Assembly: GCA_963995525.1 (NCBI GenBank)
Contig: OZ023218.1
Coordinates: 46,375,814 to 46,439,813, forward strand
Length of the DNA: 64,000 nt
Origin: Escarpia spicata
Lineage: Eukaryota > Annelida > Polychaeta > Sabellida > Siboglinidae
Reading direction: 5' to 3'
The notes below the pieces were generated by a model. It was not told where the DNA came from. It saw nothing but the letters and a program-made list of their open reading frames with translations, and did not search any database. This document shows, one piece after another, positions 13,637 to 24,836 of this stretch (position 1 is its first letter; the number at the start of each line of letters is the position of its first letter). Both the position numbers and the translations under genes were made by a program.

Positions 13637-14480
13637 GTTTGCGCGCATACACACAAGCACGTAAACAACCAAACAAGATGTACAAAAACAGGTTCAAAAC
13701 AGGTTCGTTCCCCATGCCATAATTCACCTAAACAAACTTTGAGTTAACAAACCACCATAAGCTAGCCGACCGTTAAAATATATAAATTATGCATTAACTA
13801 CTCTCACGTTTGTATTACTATCATAAACTTATTTTTGTATGCACTACGTTTAACTATGTTTACTAACAATACCTTGTATTCTCTTTATGCTCAGCAAGCA
13901 GAAGAAAGTTATCCGATGTATCTATTATTATTGGACAATAAATTCGTATTATGTTGTGTACAGTGATTCTGTCATCATCACCCTTGTGGTGCCACTGAGC
14001 CCCGCCTAAGTTGACCGGATAGACAGATGTCAGCATGTGGCGTCACTTTGTTAAGCCTAAAGCTAGCATAAGCAAGGAAACAGCATGCTGATGCGGGATG
14101 CAACAACAGAATTGGAACAAACCTTGGGTAAATTAGTTTACTCTACATTGCTTCAGTTCCATCAGCTGTATGAATGAGTACCTGGCTATAGACAGTGGTG
14201 GATATTTGTGTACGAATAGTCTTCCCACATTAATTACAACGTGGCTAAATTCTTCCCAGAGAAGTCGAGATGGTGTTCGATTGAACAGGTCTGCCAGGGA
14301 GTAAAGTGTAAAGCGCTTTGAGCAGTCCTGAGGAATGGATGCTGCGCTATATAAGAACTTACCTTTCTACTTATTTTTTGTTCACCCGCAGAATTGTCTA
14401 TTTTTTTATTATTTTACATTGATTAGATTAGCATGACTAAAACCATTCGTTTGGATCTTGCGTAGCACACGCGTGGAAGC
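13637..14480. other. Non-coding stretch with SINE-like tail motif
   Basis: No coding frame. At about 14308-14358 the words TAAAGCGCTTTGAG and GCGCTATATAAGAA appear in an arrangement commonly seen near the 3' end of invertebrate SINE/LINE repeats. This is a resemblance only. Confidence 0.35.
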
Positions 14481-14552
14481 GTGCACACGCGCACACGCGC
14501 ACACGCGCACACGCGCACACGCGCACACGCGCACACGCGCACACGCACACAC
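14481..14552. repeat. 8-bp tandem repeat (GCGCACAC)n
   Basis: About eight to nine near-perfect units of GCGCACAC, giving alternating purine-pyrimidine sequence. Confidence 0.9.
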
Positions 14553-14728
14553 GTGTTTCCAGCGCTCGGTGTTATGTATTGTGGAGTTTGCATGTTTAAG
14601 ATACAGATTACGATTAGTAATCAACTACACGGGTTGGCGATATACCAGAATGCCTCTGGTGTGCATTGAAGAAACGTTACAAAACACGGACGGACATTTA
14701 CAGCTAGTAACGTATACTGGGTGGATAA

Positions 14729-15860
14729 TCACAAATTCAACTTAACAACAGGTTTGATAGCTCGTGATGAACGCCTAATAGCAGCTGGCGACTGAATGAC
14801 AGTCGGTGTTGGTGACCCTAACACGTTAGGTGCCTTAGCATTGGGTGCTTTTTCTGTTTGTGCTCCATGACCTACTGGATCGACCGGATCGACTGGATCG
14901 ACCACCACAGGCTCTGTCTCGGATGTCACGACAATGGGAAGTGCAGTCGCGACATCGCTCTAACCTTCAGGTGTAGCTGGGTGGTCATCATTCGCGACCA
15001 TGTGGTCCACATGAACCGATCGCCCCCTGTTTCCTGGCAATCTGACCAAATATTGTTAGTGGCATTAAAACTCTGACCACCGTTCCAGTGTCCACTTCTC
15101 CATTCCTCATGTCATGTTTCTGACTCTCACTCTCTAGTAGACGTCGAACTTGCGAAGGCGTGAATGAGCTCCAACATGCTGTTGTTTCTGCTTTAATTGC
15201 CGATCTTGCACTACTGCTTCGAGACTGAGTTTCGACATCGCAAGTCTGGTGCGTGGCGCTCGGTTCAGGAACAACTCTAACGGCGTTTTATCGTAAGTGA
15301 ATGCGGTGTGTTTCGGTATGTCCGACAGACGTTGCTGCAATGGTAGCTGGCTGTTCGATTTTGCAAGCATCTTCTTGAATGTCTGGACATTCCTCTCCGC
15401 GAGGCCGTTCGTCGCCGGATGGTAATCTGGACACAGTATATGCTTGACGCCATTCAACCTCAAGAAACGACCAAATTCATCGCAAGCGAACCGAGGTCTG
15501 TTGTCTCGCGTGGTAACCCAAATGCTGCGAACATACTTCTCAGTTGCACTATCGTCTTGCTTGCAGTAGTGGGAGACACTGAGACCATGCACTTCCAGCC
15601 ACTTTGAATTACTATCCACCCCGACAAGGAAGTTCTGTCCGTCTTTTTCTGCAAAATACACATGGATACGTTCTCATGTTCCCGTAGCCCAAGGCCATGG
15701 CACCAGTAGTGCTATACCTTCGGCGTACTCGCTACATGGCTGCATTCCCGACAGTTTGGGACACAGTCCTCAATATCCGCCTCAAGGCCAGGCCACCAGA
15801 CGAAGCTTCTAGCGATCGACTTCATTCTGACCATGCCCCGATGTATCACACGCAGTTCTC
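14729..15860 (-). pseudogene. Gypsy-type LTR retrotransposon integrase remnant
   Basis: On the minus strand the segment 15850-15690 carries a zinc-binding integrase N-terminal pattern (HRGMVRMKS, then CVPNCREC). The frame 15661-15134 follows with the catalytic core: VGVDSNSKWLEVHG supplies the first acidic residue, DNRPRFACDEF contains the second, and DYHPATNGLAERNVQTFK the catalytic glutamate. The frame 14929-14729 looks like a proline-rich C-terminal tail. At least two frameshifts separate the parts, and no protease, reverse transcriptase or LTR was found, so it is a truncated dead copy. It is not part of the Gypsy element at 37703-40390, which lies on the other strand. Confidence 0.8.
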
Positions 15861-17289
15861 GTAGTATATGTTATCTGAACACTGCTGGAATGTCTAATCT
15901 TCTCCCCATAATTTTTATTAATTTAAGACTGGCAAACAATTATTTCTGGCTAAGGGCCTGTGTCTCACAAACAGTGGGATGGTGAGCTGCCTCCTCATCA
16001 TCTTCAGGATCCTCTCGGTTTGGGCGTCCTGCTTGTGTTGTTGTTCCTGGCTTGTCACAACCCCCGGAGCAGGCTGCAACAGAGAGAACAACTGTCCATG
16101 GCACCAGGGACTGTTTCACTACGGTAAAGAACTAATCGGGGAAATCCATCACTAAACGGAATACTTGTTACATTTAAGAAGCTTTTCAAAATGCTCAGTA
16201 TCGAGGCCAGCCTCAACGATCCTGTTAACGCAGCATTTCACAAACTTCTGTAACGGAGACATTTGAAAGCACCATTAACACGTTTTTTTTTAAAGAACGA
16301 AACATTCCCTCTGCCGTTTTAATCTTAAGTGCCAGTTTTAAGTAAACTGTTTACAGCAAAACATGTACACACGCACGGACAGGCTTACATAGGCACGTAC
16401 ATGCACGCACAGGCACGCATCACGCAGACACGCGCAGAAATGAATCGATTGCCCAGGCCGGTGTGTTACCGATTCTTCGTGAATAGCTCGTTTGATGGCT
16501 TGTGTCTGTAAACAAAGCCATTTGTTACGGAGAAGGGGGGTCACAGTCTGTTGTAATTCATGGATATACATAATTATTTGTAATGTTCCAAATGCTAACA
16601 ATGTCGTTTTCCTGCGGTACGTGCATAGTTGCCTATATAATAATAATACACCAACTGAACCCATGCCCCATTGGATATGCGATCACTTCACATATTTAGG
16701 AGTTAGTAATAATTAAGCGATATTTCTCATAAAGTTGATATTTATAATTCTAGTACATTTGTTTTCTATGTGATCATCTTCTCCACTTATCTGACTACGT
16801 TTGTGCTAAAATTCAGCGTATTCCTAATAACATCACTGTATCTACGGGGTGTCTCAGAACACCACCCGATTTTTGACTCGCTAAAAACGTGCGAAGGTAC
16901 GAGACATTGCAGTGGCACGGCGAACGATCCGTTCCTTCCCCGTGTAGTTCCACTCGAATTTTTGTTGTTAGATCTTGTTCTCAATCAAAGTTGATGTTTG
17001 TATGGACCGAGCGTGGTGAGACATGTCTTTCTCTGTTATGCCTCTTTCGTTTTGTTGATTGATCTCCTTTCAGTATAGGTGATACACTCTCTACGAGGTT
17101 TATTATCATGGTTTAGTGATACAGCTGTACATGCAACTTAACAATATACTTATACATTACACTACTTGATAATATATGACGTATCCATAAAGTTCATATT
17201 TATATAATATAAAAGTAAATTATTAATATTTTTGTTTTGCTTACGAGTTGTAGTATTATTCTTACTATTATATAACTAGGTAATATCTA
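15861..17289. other. Non-coding stretch
   Basis: No recognisable domain on either strand; a short CACGCACGGACAGG-like tract at 16360-16440. Nothing further is supported. Confidence 0.4.
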
Positions 17290-20165
17290 GTAGTAGGCAT
17301 CCTGCAGTCTCGTAAGACTATGGATCTGTGCCCTGGTGTCGAAGATCAGTTGTTGGCTGCGTCTGTTGTGGCTGTAGAGGCCAATTCTTGAGTGGCAGTC
17401 TTTATTGCATATGCTGCACTTGAAGGTGCTCTCGGCTCTGTTCTTAGCCTGGGTGTTTTTTTTTCTGCGGTTGCGTTTTTCTTCTGCTAGCCTGTGGAGA
17501 GTATCCTCTCCTCTTTTGAGACCCCTGTGTAGTTTCTGCCTCTATGTGGATCGATCTCCAGCAAGATCTTCCCAGTTGTCAACATATATGTCTAGTGCCT
17601 TCAAGTCTCGCATGCATATGTCCTTGAAGCGCAGATGGGGACGTCATGCAGCTTTCTTACCAGTGGCCAGCTCACCGTAGAGGATGTCTTTTGGAAGTCT
17701 CCCATCTTCCATCCGATGAACATGGCCGAGCCAGCGGGGAAGGAGTTGGCTGAGCATGGTCACCAAGCTTATTGACTTGGCACGTGAGAGAACCTCTGTT
17801 TTGGGGACTCGGTCCTTCCAGGAGATCCCGAGGATGCGCCGTAAGCAGCGAATGTGAAATGAGTTCAGTCGATTCTCCTGAGTGGAGTACAACGACTCAC
17901 TACCGTACAGAAGTGTACTCAGAAGGCAAGCGTTGTACACTGTCACCTTTATATGCTCTGTCAGCATTTTGTTATTCCACACTCTCCTTGCAAGCCGGGC
18001 AAGTGTTGAGGCCGCTCGCCCAATCCTTCCGCTGATTTCTGCTTTTAAGGAGAGGTTGTCAGCAACGGTGGACCCGAGGTAGGTGAAGAGGTGGACGACC
18101 TCTAGCTCATACTTGTTTATGGTGATGTCTGGGGGAGTGATCACATCCTGCCTCATGATGTTAGTCTTTCTCAAGCTGACTGTCAGTCCGAAATCCATGC
18201 ATGCGTTTGCAAATCGGTTCATGAGGTTGTGTAGCTCGTCCTCAGTATGCGTGATGACTACTGCGTTGTCCGCAAACGGAATGTCTCTGACGTGGGCCAG
18301 GCGCATCTTGGTCTTCGCCTTTAGGCGAGACAAGTTGAATCATTTTCCGTCAGATCTCGTGTGCATGTACACTCCCTCTGTCGAAGAACCAAAGGCGTGC
18401 TTCAACATAAGGGCAAAGAATATCACAAAAGCCGGTTGGGACGAGGACGCATCCCTGTTTGACGCCACTGGTAAAGTTAAAAGTCTCAGAAGTAGAACCG
18501 TCATACAGGATTGTACCTTTCATATCATCGTTGAATGAATTGATTACGCTGCAGAGTTTTGGGGGGCATCCTATCTTCGATAGGATCTTGAACAGATCAT
18601 CCCTGCTCACAAGGTCGAAGGCTTTGATAAGATCGATGAAGGCAATGTACAGCGGCTTCTTCTGTTCCCTGCATTTCTCATGTAACTGTCGAAGCGAAAA
18701 GATCATGTCACTAGTTGATCTATTTGCTCTGAAGCCACACTGAAATTCTGGGTAGAATCTGTCAGCGAGTATGTGTAGTCTGTTCAGGATGACACGATCA
18801 AACAACTTGCCAACTAAGCCCAGGAGTGAGATGCCTCTGTAATTGTTACAATAACTCAAGTCTCCTTTGTTTTTGTATAGCGTGACGATGTTGGCGTCCC
18901 TCTTGTCTTGCGGCATGGCCCCTTCACTCCAGCACTAACAAAGAAGTACGTGTAGGGGTTTGAGTAGGATGCTCTTGCCGCACTTGATGATTTCGGGTGG
19001 AATTATATCGCCTCTAGGTGCTTTTCTATTGGAGAGGTTGTCAATAGCCTTGCTGAATTCGTCGATGGTTGGTTCCTCGTCCAGCTGCATTAGAATGGGT
19101 AGACATTTTATGCCACCCATGGCTGAGCTGGTGACAGCATTCTCTCAGTACCCTACCCACCTCTCCATTAGCTTTTTTCTGTCATGGATCTGCTCCCCTG
19201 TGGATGACCTCAGGGGAGTTGTCTTGCTCTGAGTATGGCCTACGGCTTTCTTTATGCCGCCATACGTGGCCCCAGTGTTGCCTGTATCAGTTGACCCTTG
19301 GGTGTCATTGCATATATGGTGCCAGTATTCGTTCGCACAGCGCCTAGCAGTCTGCTGGACTTTGCTTCTGGCTGTTCGGAGTACCTGGAGGGTTGCTTGG
19401 CTGGGTGAGCGCTTGTGTTATTCAAGGGATGCGCGCTTGGCCTCGATAACTGGAGTCATGACACTGCAGTTAACCACGAACCAATCATTTGTCTTCCTTG
19501 ACTTCTTCTTTCCAAAGACTGCTGATGACAGTGCTTTGATCGGGGGTGTCTCCAAGATGTATTGTGTTGGGGTTTCGTCTGAAAGAACGAGTTGGTGATG
19601 AAGAGGTCGAAGTAGGAGCACAACTAAAGAAGTCGCTGTCCATACTAATTTATCTTGCCGACTCCGTGATGTACCAGCAGGCTGGCCAGGCGACATGATC
19701 GGCTCCCAACCTTGCGTGTTCCTGTGGCGGTATCTGGCTGATGATGAATTCCAGGTTTCCATAAAACTCATCTTTGGCTTCTGATGTTGAGTACATGGTT
19801 GGCGCATACACACTGATTATGTTGACAGGGCCATCAGACGTTTGAAGACGGAGCGAGAGGAGTATTTCAGATCCGTTTCCGTCAGGCTGTATCATTCCTA
19901 GCAGTTTGTTCTTGACTGCAAAGCCTACGTCGTGCTCTCTTGTATCGTCGAGTCCCTTGCCTTGCCAATAGAACGTGTGGTCCCTTTTCCTCAAAGACCC
20001 TGATTCGGCCAGGCGTGTTACTTGGAGTGTGGCGATGTCGAAATCAAACCTTTTGAGCTCGTTCTTAATGACTGCAGTCTATCGGGCGTCACTGATGTCA
20101 TGGAGGTCCTGTGAGATGCCTGTCGTCATGGTACGAATGTTCCAGCATCCCAACTTCATAGACGA
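17290..20165 (-). pseudogene. Decayed LINE with AP endonuclease and reverse transcriptase
   Basis: Read leftwards: an apurinic endonuclease-like N-terminus at 20165-19650 (LKRFDFDIATLQ, then DGPVNIISVYAPT), a linker with TNDWFVVNCSVMTPVIEAKR near 19520-19430, reverse transcriptase at 19120-18350 (NNYRGISLLGLVGK, FIDLIKAFDLVSRDDLF, SGVKQGCVL) and 18333-17644 with the catalytic box PFADNAVVITHT, then a C-terminal CX2C-X10-H zinc-finger-like end near 17400 (CSICNKDCHSRIGLYSH pattern). The catalytic box reads FADN rather than FADD, and frames are broken at about 17644, 18340, 18930 and 19420. It resembles the high-copy LINEs that databases label craniofacial development protein 2; I would place it near RTE/BovB-like elements with low certainty. 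Confidence 0.8.
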
Positions 20166-20990
20166 TTTCCTTTTCCGGTTCCGGTCCGTTTTCCTTTTCA
20201 TTGTCTGTTTTGTACTCTGTCTTGTGTTGCTTGGTGCAGGGATTTCAGTCCACTCTTCAGGCTACAAAACCCTAAGCCCCGCGCAACCAGTGAGGCAGAT
20301 GAACTGTGGCGAGACAACACCTTGCTGGCTTGGAGCTGCCCAGCTTGAGGCGGGCAGTAGCTATCCAGTGAGATCTGTAGATCTCTCCCACCGTCGGAAG
20401 CAACCCCTGGCGCCACATTCCACGCCAATCGAGCAGGAGGCTTATAACCGGTAAACTGCTGCTTCCCGTGTTTTATCTACACCGTGAGGTGAAGCTGGAG
20501 TGTCTTCTCCAAGGCACAAGTCTGGGCAAGTTGATATGGAGGGCCAGTTTTTGCCCATGCAGCAAGTCCCCCTCTCCACGTCACTGGTGTATCCAAAGGA
20601 ACAGCCAGAGCTGATACAGTTTGGCACCAGTGCCGTCGCAGGAGCTACCAAAAGGAAGTTGAACACATCATCGGACTGCCTTCGGGTCTCCCACTCCGGA
20701 TTTGTTGTCAGGATTGTCTAACTTAGCCTTTCCCATGCATGTGAAGGTATAGCCGCAAGGCAGCGAAGGTTTGGAACAAGAGTTTACCTTCTCCTAGACA
20801 TGCGACCTGTCAAGGTTAACGAGCCCCATCTGCCCGAAGCCTCTGATTTTAACTTTTAAGGCGCCAGATATCCGCCTATGCCCCTTCTTCTGCCAGTAAA
20901 GAACAATTCCGTCATGTGAAGGCCAGGAGCTGGACTGGGCTGTCAGAGGCTTTACGAGACGCACACCGTTGTGCACTTAATGGTTAGTGA
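20166..20990 (-). other. Probable 5' region of the LINE
   Basis: This stretch lies directly upstream of the endonuclease on the minus strand and has an open frame 20428-20198 plus GC-rich sequence that looks like a retrotransposon leader. The exact 5' end is not defined. Confidence 0.35.
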
Positions 20991-21871
20991 GAGCTTATCC
21001 TCACACCCATCCCGCTTAATAGTCTTGGAATCAGTAATATGTAATTACCCTATATATGTAAACTAATGTAATACCATAATACATTACAAATAGAGGTGTG
21101 CGTATTGTACCAATGAACCATAGCGAACCCCTGTTAGCATAGCGGACAACTTAGTACAGCATTTATGACCTTATTGGCCAGCCATAATACGCCGTGTGGC
21201 GTCGTTGGTATGGTACGTGTATGGCAGACCGATAGGGCCATAAACGCGGTACTAAGTATATACTATCGTAGGCGCGGAAACAGGGGGAAGGAGCAGCTGC
21301 CCCACCTGGAATGTCCCACCCCGAGTCAACATGAGCCTAAATGTGGGTTTTTTGCGAGATTCAAGGGATGCAATTGGAGGTTTGTGGTGAGCTTCGATAA
21401 TGTTGAACGTCGCCATATAAAATATTCAACATTCAATCTACCCCCCCCCTTCTTCTGATGTCATCAGTCGAGAGCTGAGACAGCGGAGAAGCTGAAATTA
21501 CGGCAGTGCGGCGGCGAAAACATTCCAACAACACTCCCTCCCCGTCTTCCGATGTAATGATCCGACAGCGGAGCGGAGCGGAGTGGTGCTGAAGCTCCGC
21601 TCCTCTAATATTAATTTCGTTCCCGCGCCAGTGCATATTATTACTGTATTAATTAATTACGATACACTAAAACTGAATCACCTGCTAACATCCTGCACAA
21701 TGCACATTATCGGCCTGCCATATTATGGCGTATATTATCATAGGCGCGGAAGAAGCAGCGACTAGAATTACCACTGACTCCACGACGGTGCACGTCAACG
21801 ACACGCAGTGAGTGTTTGGTTACCGGAGAACGATAGCTGTCGACACAGCAAACGCCGGTGAAAATTCCTGC
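20991..21871 (+). other. Upstream region of the interrupted Gypsy element
   Basis: Non-coding sequence before the gag start at 21872. It may include the 5' LTR or leader, but no LTR boundary, primer-binding site or second LTR copy could be identified. Short inverted GGAGCGGAGC/GCTCCGCTCC words occur at 21567-21603, and the word ATCATAGGCGCGGAA near 21740 echoes ATCGTAGGCGCGGAA near 21265. Confidence 0.35.
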
Positions 21872-21911
21872 ATGAATTGGCAAGCGGCTAATGTAGACAA
21901 GGAATGGCGGC
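21872..21911 (+). pseudogene. gag: N-terminal start of Gypsy gag, cut by Polinton A
   Basis: An ATG at 21872 opens a frame beginning MNWQAANVDKEWR that stops being retroviral at the Polinton boundary (21911/21912). The same frame resumes at 37703 on the far side of the Polinton, after one copy of the 6-bp target duplication is discounted. The start and style (short acidic/Trp motif followed by FKQHCEF) match gag proteins of Gypsy elements seen in many invertebrates. Confidence 0.8.
21906..21911. repeat. Target site duplication of Polinton A, left
   Basis: GGCGGC immediately precedes the left terminal repeat and is repeated exactly after the right one (37697-37702). Six base pairs is the known Polinton target duplication length. 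Confidence 0.9.
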
Positions 21912-22175
21912 AGTAGTATACAGATTACACACACCCTCGCCCCGCCCCTTTTTAGACCTAAGTACGTGCATAAAAAACGTCCTTATCAAAATCGGGAACC
22001 TAGTTATAAAAAAAAGATCAAAGGGTTTTGTGTAACCCGAGTGGAATCGGGAACCTAGTTATAAAAAACGTGATTGATGGCCTGTCACTTTTGAATGACA
22101 AGCGCCCTCTAGTGGTTAATGCAGTGATGGCGTCCCTAGTTACGTGATAACGCCATCTAGTGGTTAATACAGTGA
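21912..22175 (+). repeat. Left terminal inverted repeat of Polinton A
   Basis: The first about 175 bp match the reverse complement of the right end almost perfectly, then similarity continues with small indels for roughly another 90 bp. Inside are two direct copies of ATCGGGAACCTAGTTATAAA (near 21990 and 22046) and further out repeats of CGTCCCTAGTTACGTGATAA followed by CGCCATCTAG. Such nested repeats may bind integrase or the replication initiator; that is inference. Confidence 0.9.
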
Positions 22176-22700
22176 TAGCGTCCATAGTTACGTGATAACG
22201 CCATCTAGCGATTAATATAATAACAGCGTCCCTAGTTACGATACGGGGATATAGTAGAAACCAATGTGGTTATGTTATAGGTAAAACCAACGTGGTTACG
22301 AAGGCACTAAACCCAGTGTGTGCGAGATTAGCCGCTGTACCCTAGATATCGCGGCAGTGGTGACAGTTGATATGCGGCCGGTCGGCCTAGATACGGGCGG
22401 CTGAAAATAGATCTACGGCTAGTACGTTGTTAGCCGGTTTTGTAACGAAGCTGAAATAAGCTGGTTGGCGTTGTGGAAACTGCGCTTATGCATGCGTTTA
22501 AAAGCTATAATCAGCGGTCGGGTTTTTGAGGTAGCGGAGTGTTTACGCGGTGGACGAATGGAGGCGGAATGACGGTATGTTTTTATGTTAGCAAAACGAA
22601 ACGAGTGGGATGCATAATTTAAAAGCTGTAAGCAACGGTAAGAAAGGCTACTTATAGGCAATAGATAACGAGTGAATGCGAACGGTGTAAAGTGTTTGTG
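22176..22700. other. Subterminal non-coding region of Polinton A
   Basis: Continues the CGCCATCTAG repeat series and then holds repeats of ACCAACGTGGTTACG type. Polinton B has the same region at about 40760-41145 with the sequence conserved but no shared reading frame. Confidence 0.6.
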
Positions 22701-22701
22701 T

Positions 22702-23152
22702 TTATTCATGGAAATCACGACGGTGGCGTGAACTTGGCGGGCTGCTGTCAGACTGTCCCAAGCGCGATAGTCGCGCAGTTCGCATACGGGCTGCATCGTA
22801 ATGACGTTGCAACGAGGTAGATCGACCTATTGGTATTAATGGCGCATTAAAACCACGTCTTTCGTATAATTCATCGGCAGGCGTGGGCGTATACCACGAA
22901 CCGTTCGTCCCGAGTACGGCAAAGGAAGACGTGATTCCGTCGGGCTCGACGGGAGTCAGGTCGACTGTGGTCGGGTTGTGTATGGTAGGGTTGATCCAGT
23001 CGGCATCAGTCAACCCCGGCCAGGTGTCTTCCAACGATCTCTCGAGATCGTCGGGCGTTGGCGGTCGTACCACGCCGGTAACGCGACAGAGGGGCACAGT
23101 CACATCCATGTATGCGCGTGTTGGCAGAATGACGGGGCGTCGTAGGTGGTTT
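22702..23152 (-). pseudogene. Terminal unknown Polinton gene, 3' exon only
   Basis: The minus-strand frame from 23152 to the stop at 22702 encodes a protein segment with MDVTVPLCRVTG, FAVLGTNGSWYTP and a basic C-terminus. The homologous frame in Polinton B (41587-41149) differs by in-frame indels, which supports coding. It starts right after an acceptor-like TTCACAG. In copy B a candidate first exon with ATG lies upstream; the corresponding DNA is absent here (A is about 0.8 kb shorter), so A retains only the 3' exon. No known domain was recognised. Confidence 0.5.
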
Positions 23153-23540
23153 CTGTGAATAAAGCAATTGGTAAATAAGTGAAATGAAATACGTATAGGA
23201 AAACGTACTAAATAAAGAATGAAAACGTGTACTGAATATCAGTAAATAAAATATGAAATAGTAAGTCGCCGCCCAGAAAAGTAACTAGCACGTCTGCCAT
23301 GTAGTAGATAATGAATATTTGTTACTTACTTACTGTGTGGGATCGGTGGCGTGTAGGGAATTAAGTGGTGTGGTTATTGTATAAAAATTGGCTGTAAATA
23401 AACGTTTGTCAACGAACGCACTACATGAACGTCTGATTTTTTTCCGGAAATAAAAGTCATCGGATACTAGGCAGTTATGTGTTGTAATAGAAACGTCGAT
23501 TAGGGTGGTATGAATTAAGTACGCATGCGCCGTATATTGC
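23153..23540. other. Spacer upstream of the RPA-like gene in A
   Basis: Non-coding. A minus-strand ORF at 23725-23330 overlaps the start of the RPA-like gene and is judged an antisense shadow. Confidence 0.5.
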
Positions 23541-23550
23541 TTATATAAAG
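23541..23550 (+). promoter_or_regulatory. TATA box of the RPA-like gene (A)
   Basis: TTATATAAAG lies 86 bp upstream of the chosen ATG and is identical in position and sequence in Polinton B (42776-42785). An initiator-like TCTGACTGATTTCAG follows about 35-40 bp downstream. Confidence 0.6.
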
Positions 23551-23635
23551 CGGTGGAAAATTGTGTATGTGGTATAATGCAAGTGGTCTGACTGATTTCA
23601 GCAGCAACAGCCGTAGAAGTTCTTCCACCGCGAGA

Positions 23636-24340
23636 ATGGCCGATCATAGCGAGATGACGACACCGTTGAAAAAGCTGAAGGCAATACGTAAACAAGCGTG
23701 TAAGGCGAGGGGCAGTCAACAACAACCGCCTGCGGAAGCGACCACACCGTCTGCTAAGAGACCCGTGTTGGTTATAGCGTCCTCGATTGGGCGTAAACGC
23801 GGGGCTGAAGAAGCGGCGTTGGAGGCACCGCCGACTAGGCGTGCCTCGCTTGAGAGAGAATGCAGCGCTGCAACGTCATCACAGGCTACATTGGTGAGTG
23901 TAAGGGAACTGGCCTGCGCTAAGAACGGTGTGTATAAACTTAAGAACTCCGCCTTCATTGAGGCTGTGAGTTATCGGGATAAGTGCACGTACAGGGGCTG
24001 TTCCCAATGCCGACGCAAACTGTATCAAAACACAGACGGCGTGATGTTATGTCGAACCCACGGGGAACCGGATATGGTAAAAAATTACTTTGCTTTGCGT
24101 GTCATGATACGAGATGGAGATGACGAAGAAGATGAGATGTGGCTGACGCTGTTTGACACGCAAATGGCAAAGCTGGTTGAGTACCGGGCTGATTACTTGG
24201 TGGAGTTAAACGAGGAGGAACTTCGCGATACTGTACTTGAGTTGGCCGGTACTAAAGTGGATCTCAGTGTTCGTAAGACGACCTGGGAAGGTGAGCCGTC
24301 TTATACGGTGCGCACACTGAAGAGAGCCGTTGACGAGTAA
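23636..24340 (+). CDS. RPA70 C-terminal-like zinc/OB-fold protein (A)
   Basis: A 234-residue protein. After a basic, low-complexity N-terminus (about 1-85) comes a zinc-binding cluster C117, C122, C125, C139 and H142 (CSQC, then MLCRTH), followed by YFALRVMIRDGDDEEDEMWLTLFD, the arrangement of the DNA-binding domain C of replication protein A large subunit (zinc ribbon inserted into an OB fold). This suggests a single-stranded DNA-binding protein acting in replication of the element. The start at 23636 is preferred over an in-frame ATG at 23561 because the latter lies only 11 bp from the TATA box. Homologues are in B and C. Assignment is by motif reading only. Confidence 0.65.
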   Translation: MADHSEMTTPLKKLKAIRKQACKARGSQQQPPAEATTPSAKRPVLVIASSIGRKRGAEEAALEAPPTRRASLERECSAATSSQATLVSVRELACAKNGVYKLKNSAFIEAVSYRDKCTYRGCSQCRRKLYQNTDGVMLCRTHGEPDMVKNYFALRVMIRDGDDEEDEMWLTLFDTQMAKLVEYRADYLVELNEEELRDTVLELAGTKVDLSVRKTTWEGEPSYTVRTLKRAVDE

Positions 24341-24359
24341 TGGGTATCTTGTGTTATAG

Positions 24360-24491
24360 GAGGCCCCGCTGGTGACGGCGTTGCTAACTGGTAAACCGAC
24401 GAGTGACGAAGCTGCGCGCTTACTAGACGAGATAGTGGAAAATTACGTAATGGCCTGGTGTTCAGCTTACGAAGCGAAGAGAGCCTACTAG
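24360..24491 (+). CDS. Conserved exon-like coding segment 1 (A)
   Basis: Begins directly after an acceptor-like TTATAG and reads EAPLVTALL...AYEAKRAY to a TAG stop, 43 residues without an ATG start. Differences between the three Polinton copies fall mostly at third codon positions (for example GCG/GCA, ACC/ACG/ACT, GAC/GAT), which supports translation. A GTAATGG word after codon 29 (ENY) is a possible donor that would join in frame to segment 2. Gene model uncertain; function unknown. Confidence 0.4.
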   Translation, partial: EAPLVTALLTGKPTSDEAARLLDEIVENYVMAWCSAYEAKRAY

Positions 24492-24564
24492 TCGAGCTAC
24501 GAACTAGAACGGTGCTCAGCCTATATAAAACTGACATTTATTTTTTTGTATGTTTTGTCTACAG

Positions 24565-24735
24565 GAGGTGCGGCGAGTTCTGCTGGAAATGTTAGCCAAT
24601 AATGAACGGATGCGTGCAAGGTACGCCGAGGTTGCCTTGTTCGTACAAACACTGCTCGATCGTTCAGTGACGGATAGTGAGAGGAAAGACGCCGCGCTGA
24701 TGGCTCGTGTTAACGCAGAAAAAGAGGCGGATTAA
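24565..24735 (+). CDS. Conserved exon-like coding segment 2 (A)
   Basis: Starts after a good acceptor (TTTTGTCTACAG) and encodes 56 residues (EVRRVLLEMLANNERMRARY...), probably a helical or coiled-coil segment, ending in TAA. No in-frame ATG at its start. Present in the same position in B and C with conservative replacements. It may be the last exon of a gene that includes segment 1. Confidence 0.4.
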   Translation, partial: EVRRVLLEMLANNERMRARYAEVALFVQTLLDRSVTDSERKDAALMARVNAEKEAD

Positions 24736-24836
24736 TGATAATAATGTGTTTTGTAGAGAGCACGACGGCCTGAACGTGCGCACGCTCGCCGTGGGAAGTG
24801 TAATGTGTGTTTGTAGGCGCCTGCTTTGTGCTGTAG

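Noticed and set aside
22419..22796. Minus-strand ORF of 125 codons near the end of Polinton A
   Set aside because: No matching frame exists in the collinear region of Polinton B.
23330..23725. Minus-strand ORF of 131 codons, with a counterpart at 42547-42960
   Set aside because: It overlaps the 5' end of the RPA-like gene antisense; similarity between copies follows from DNA identity there.
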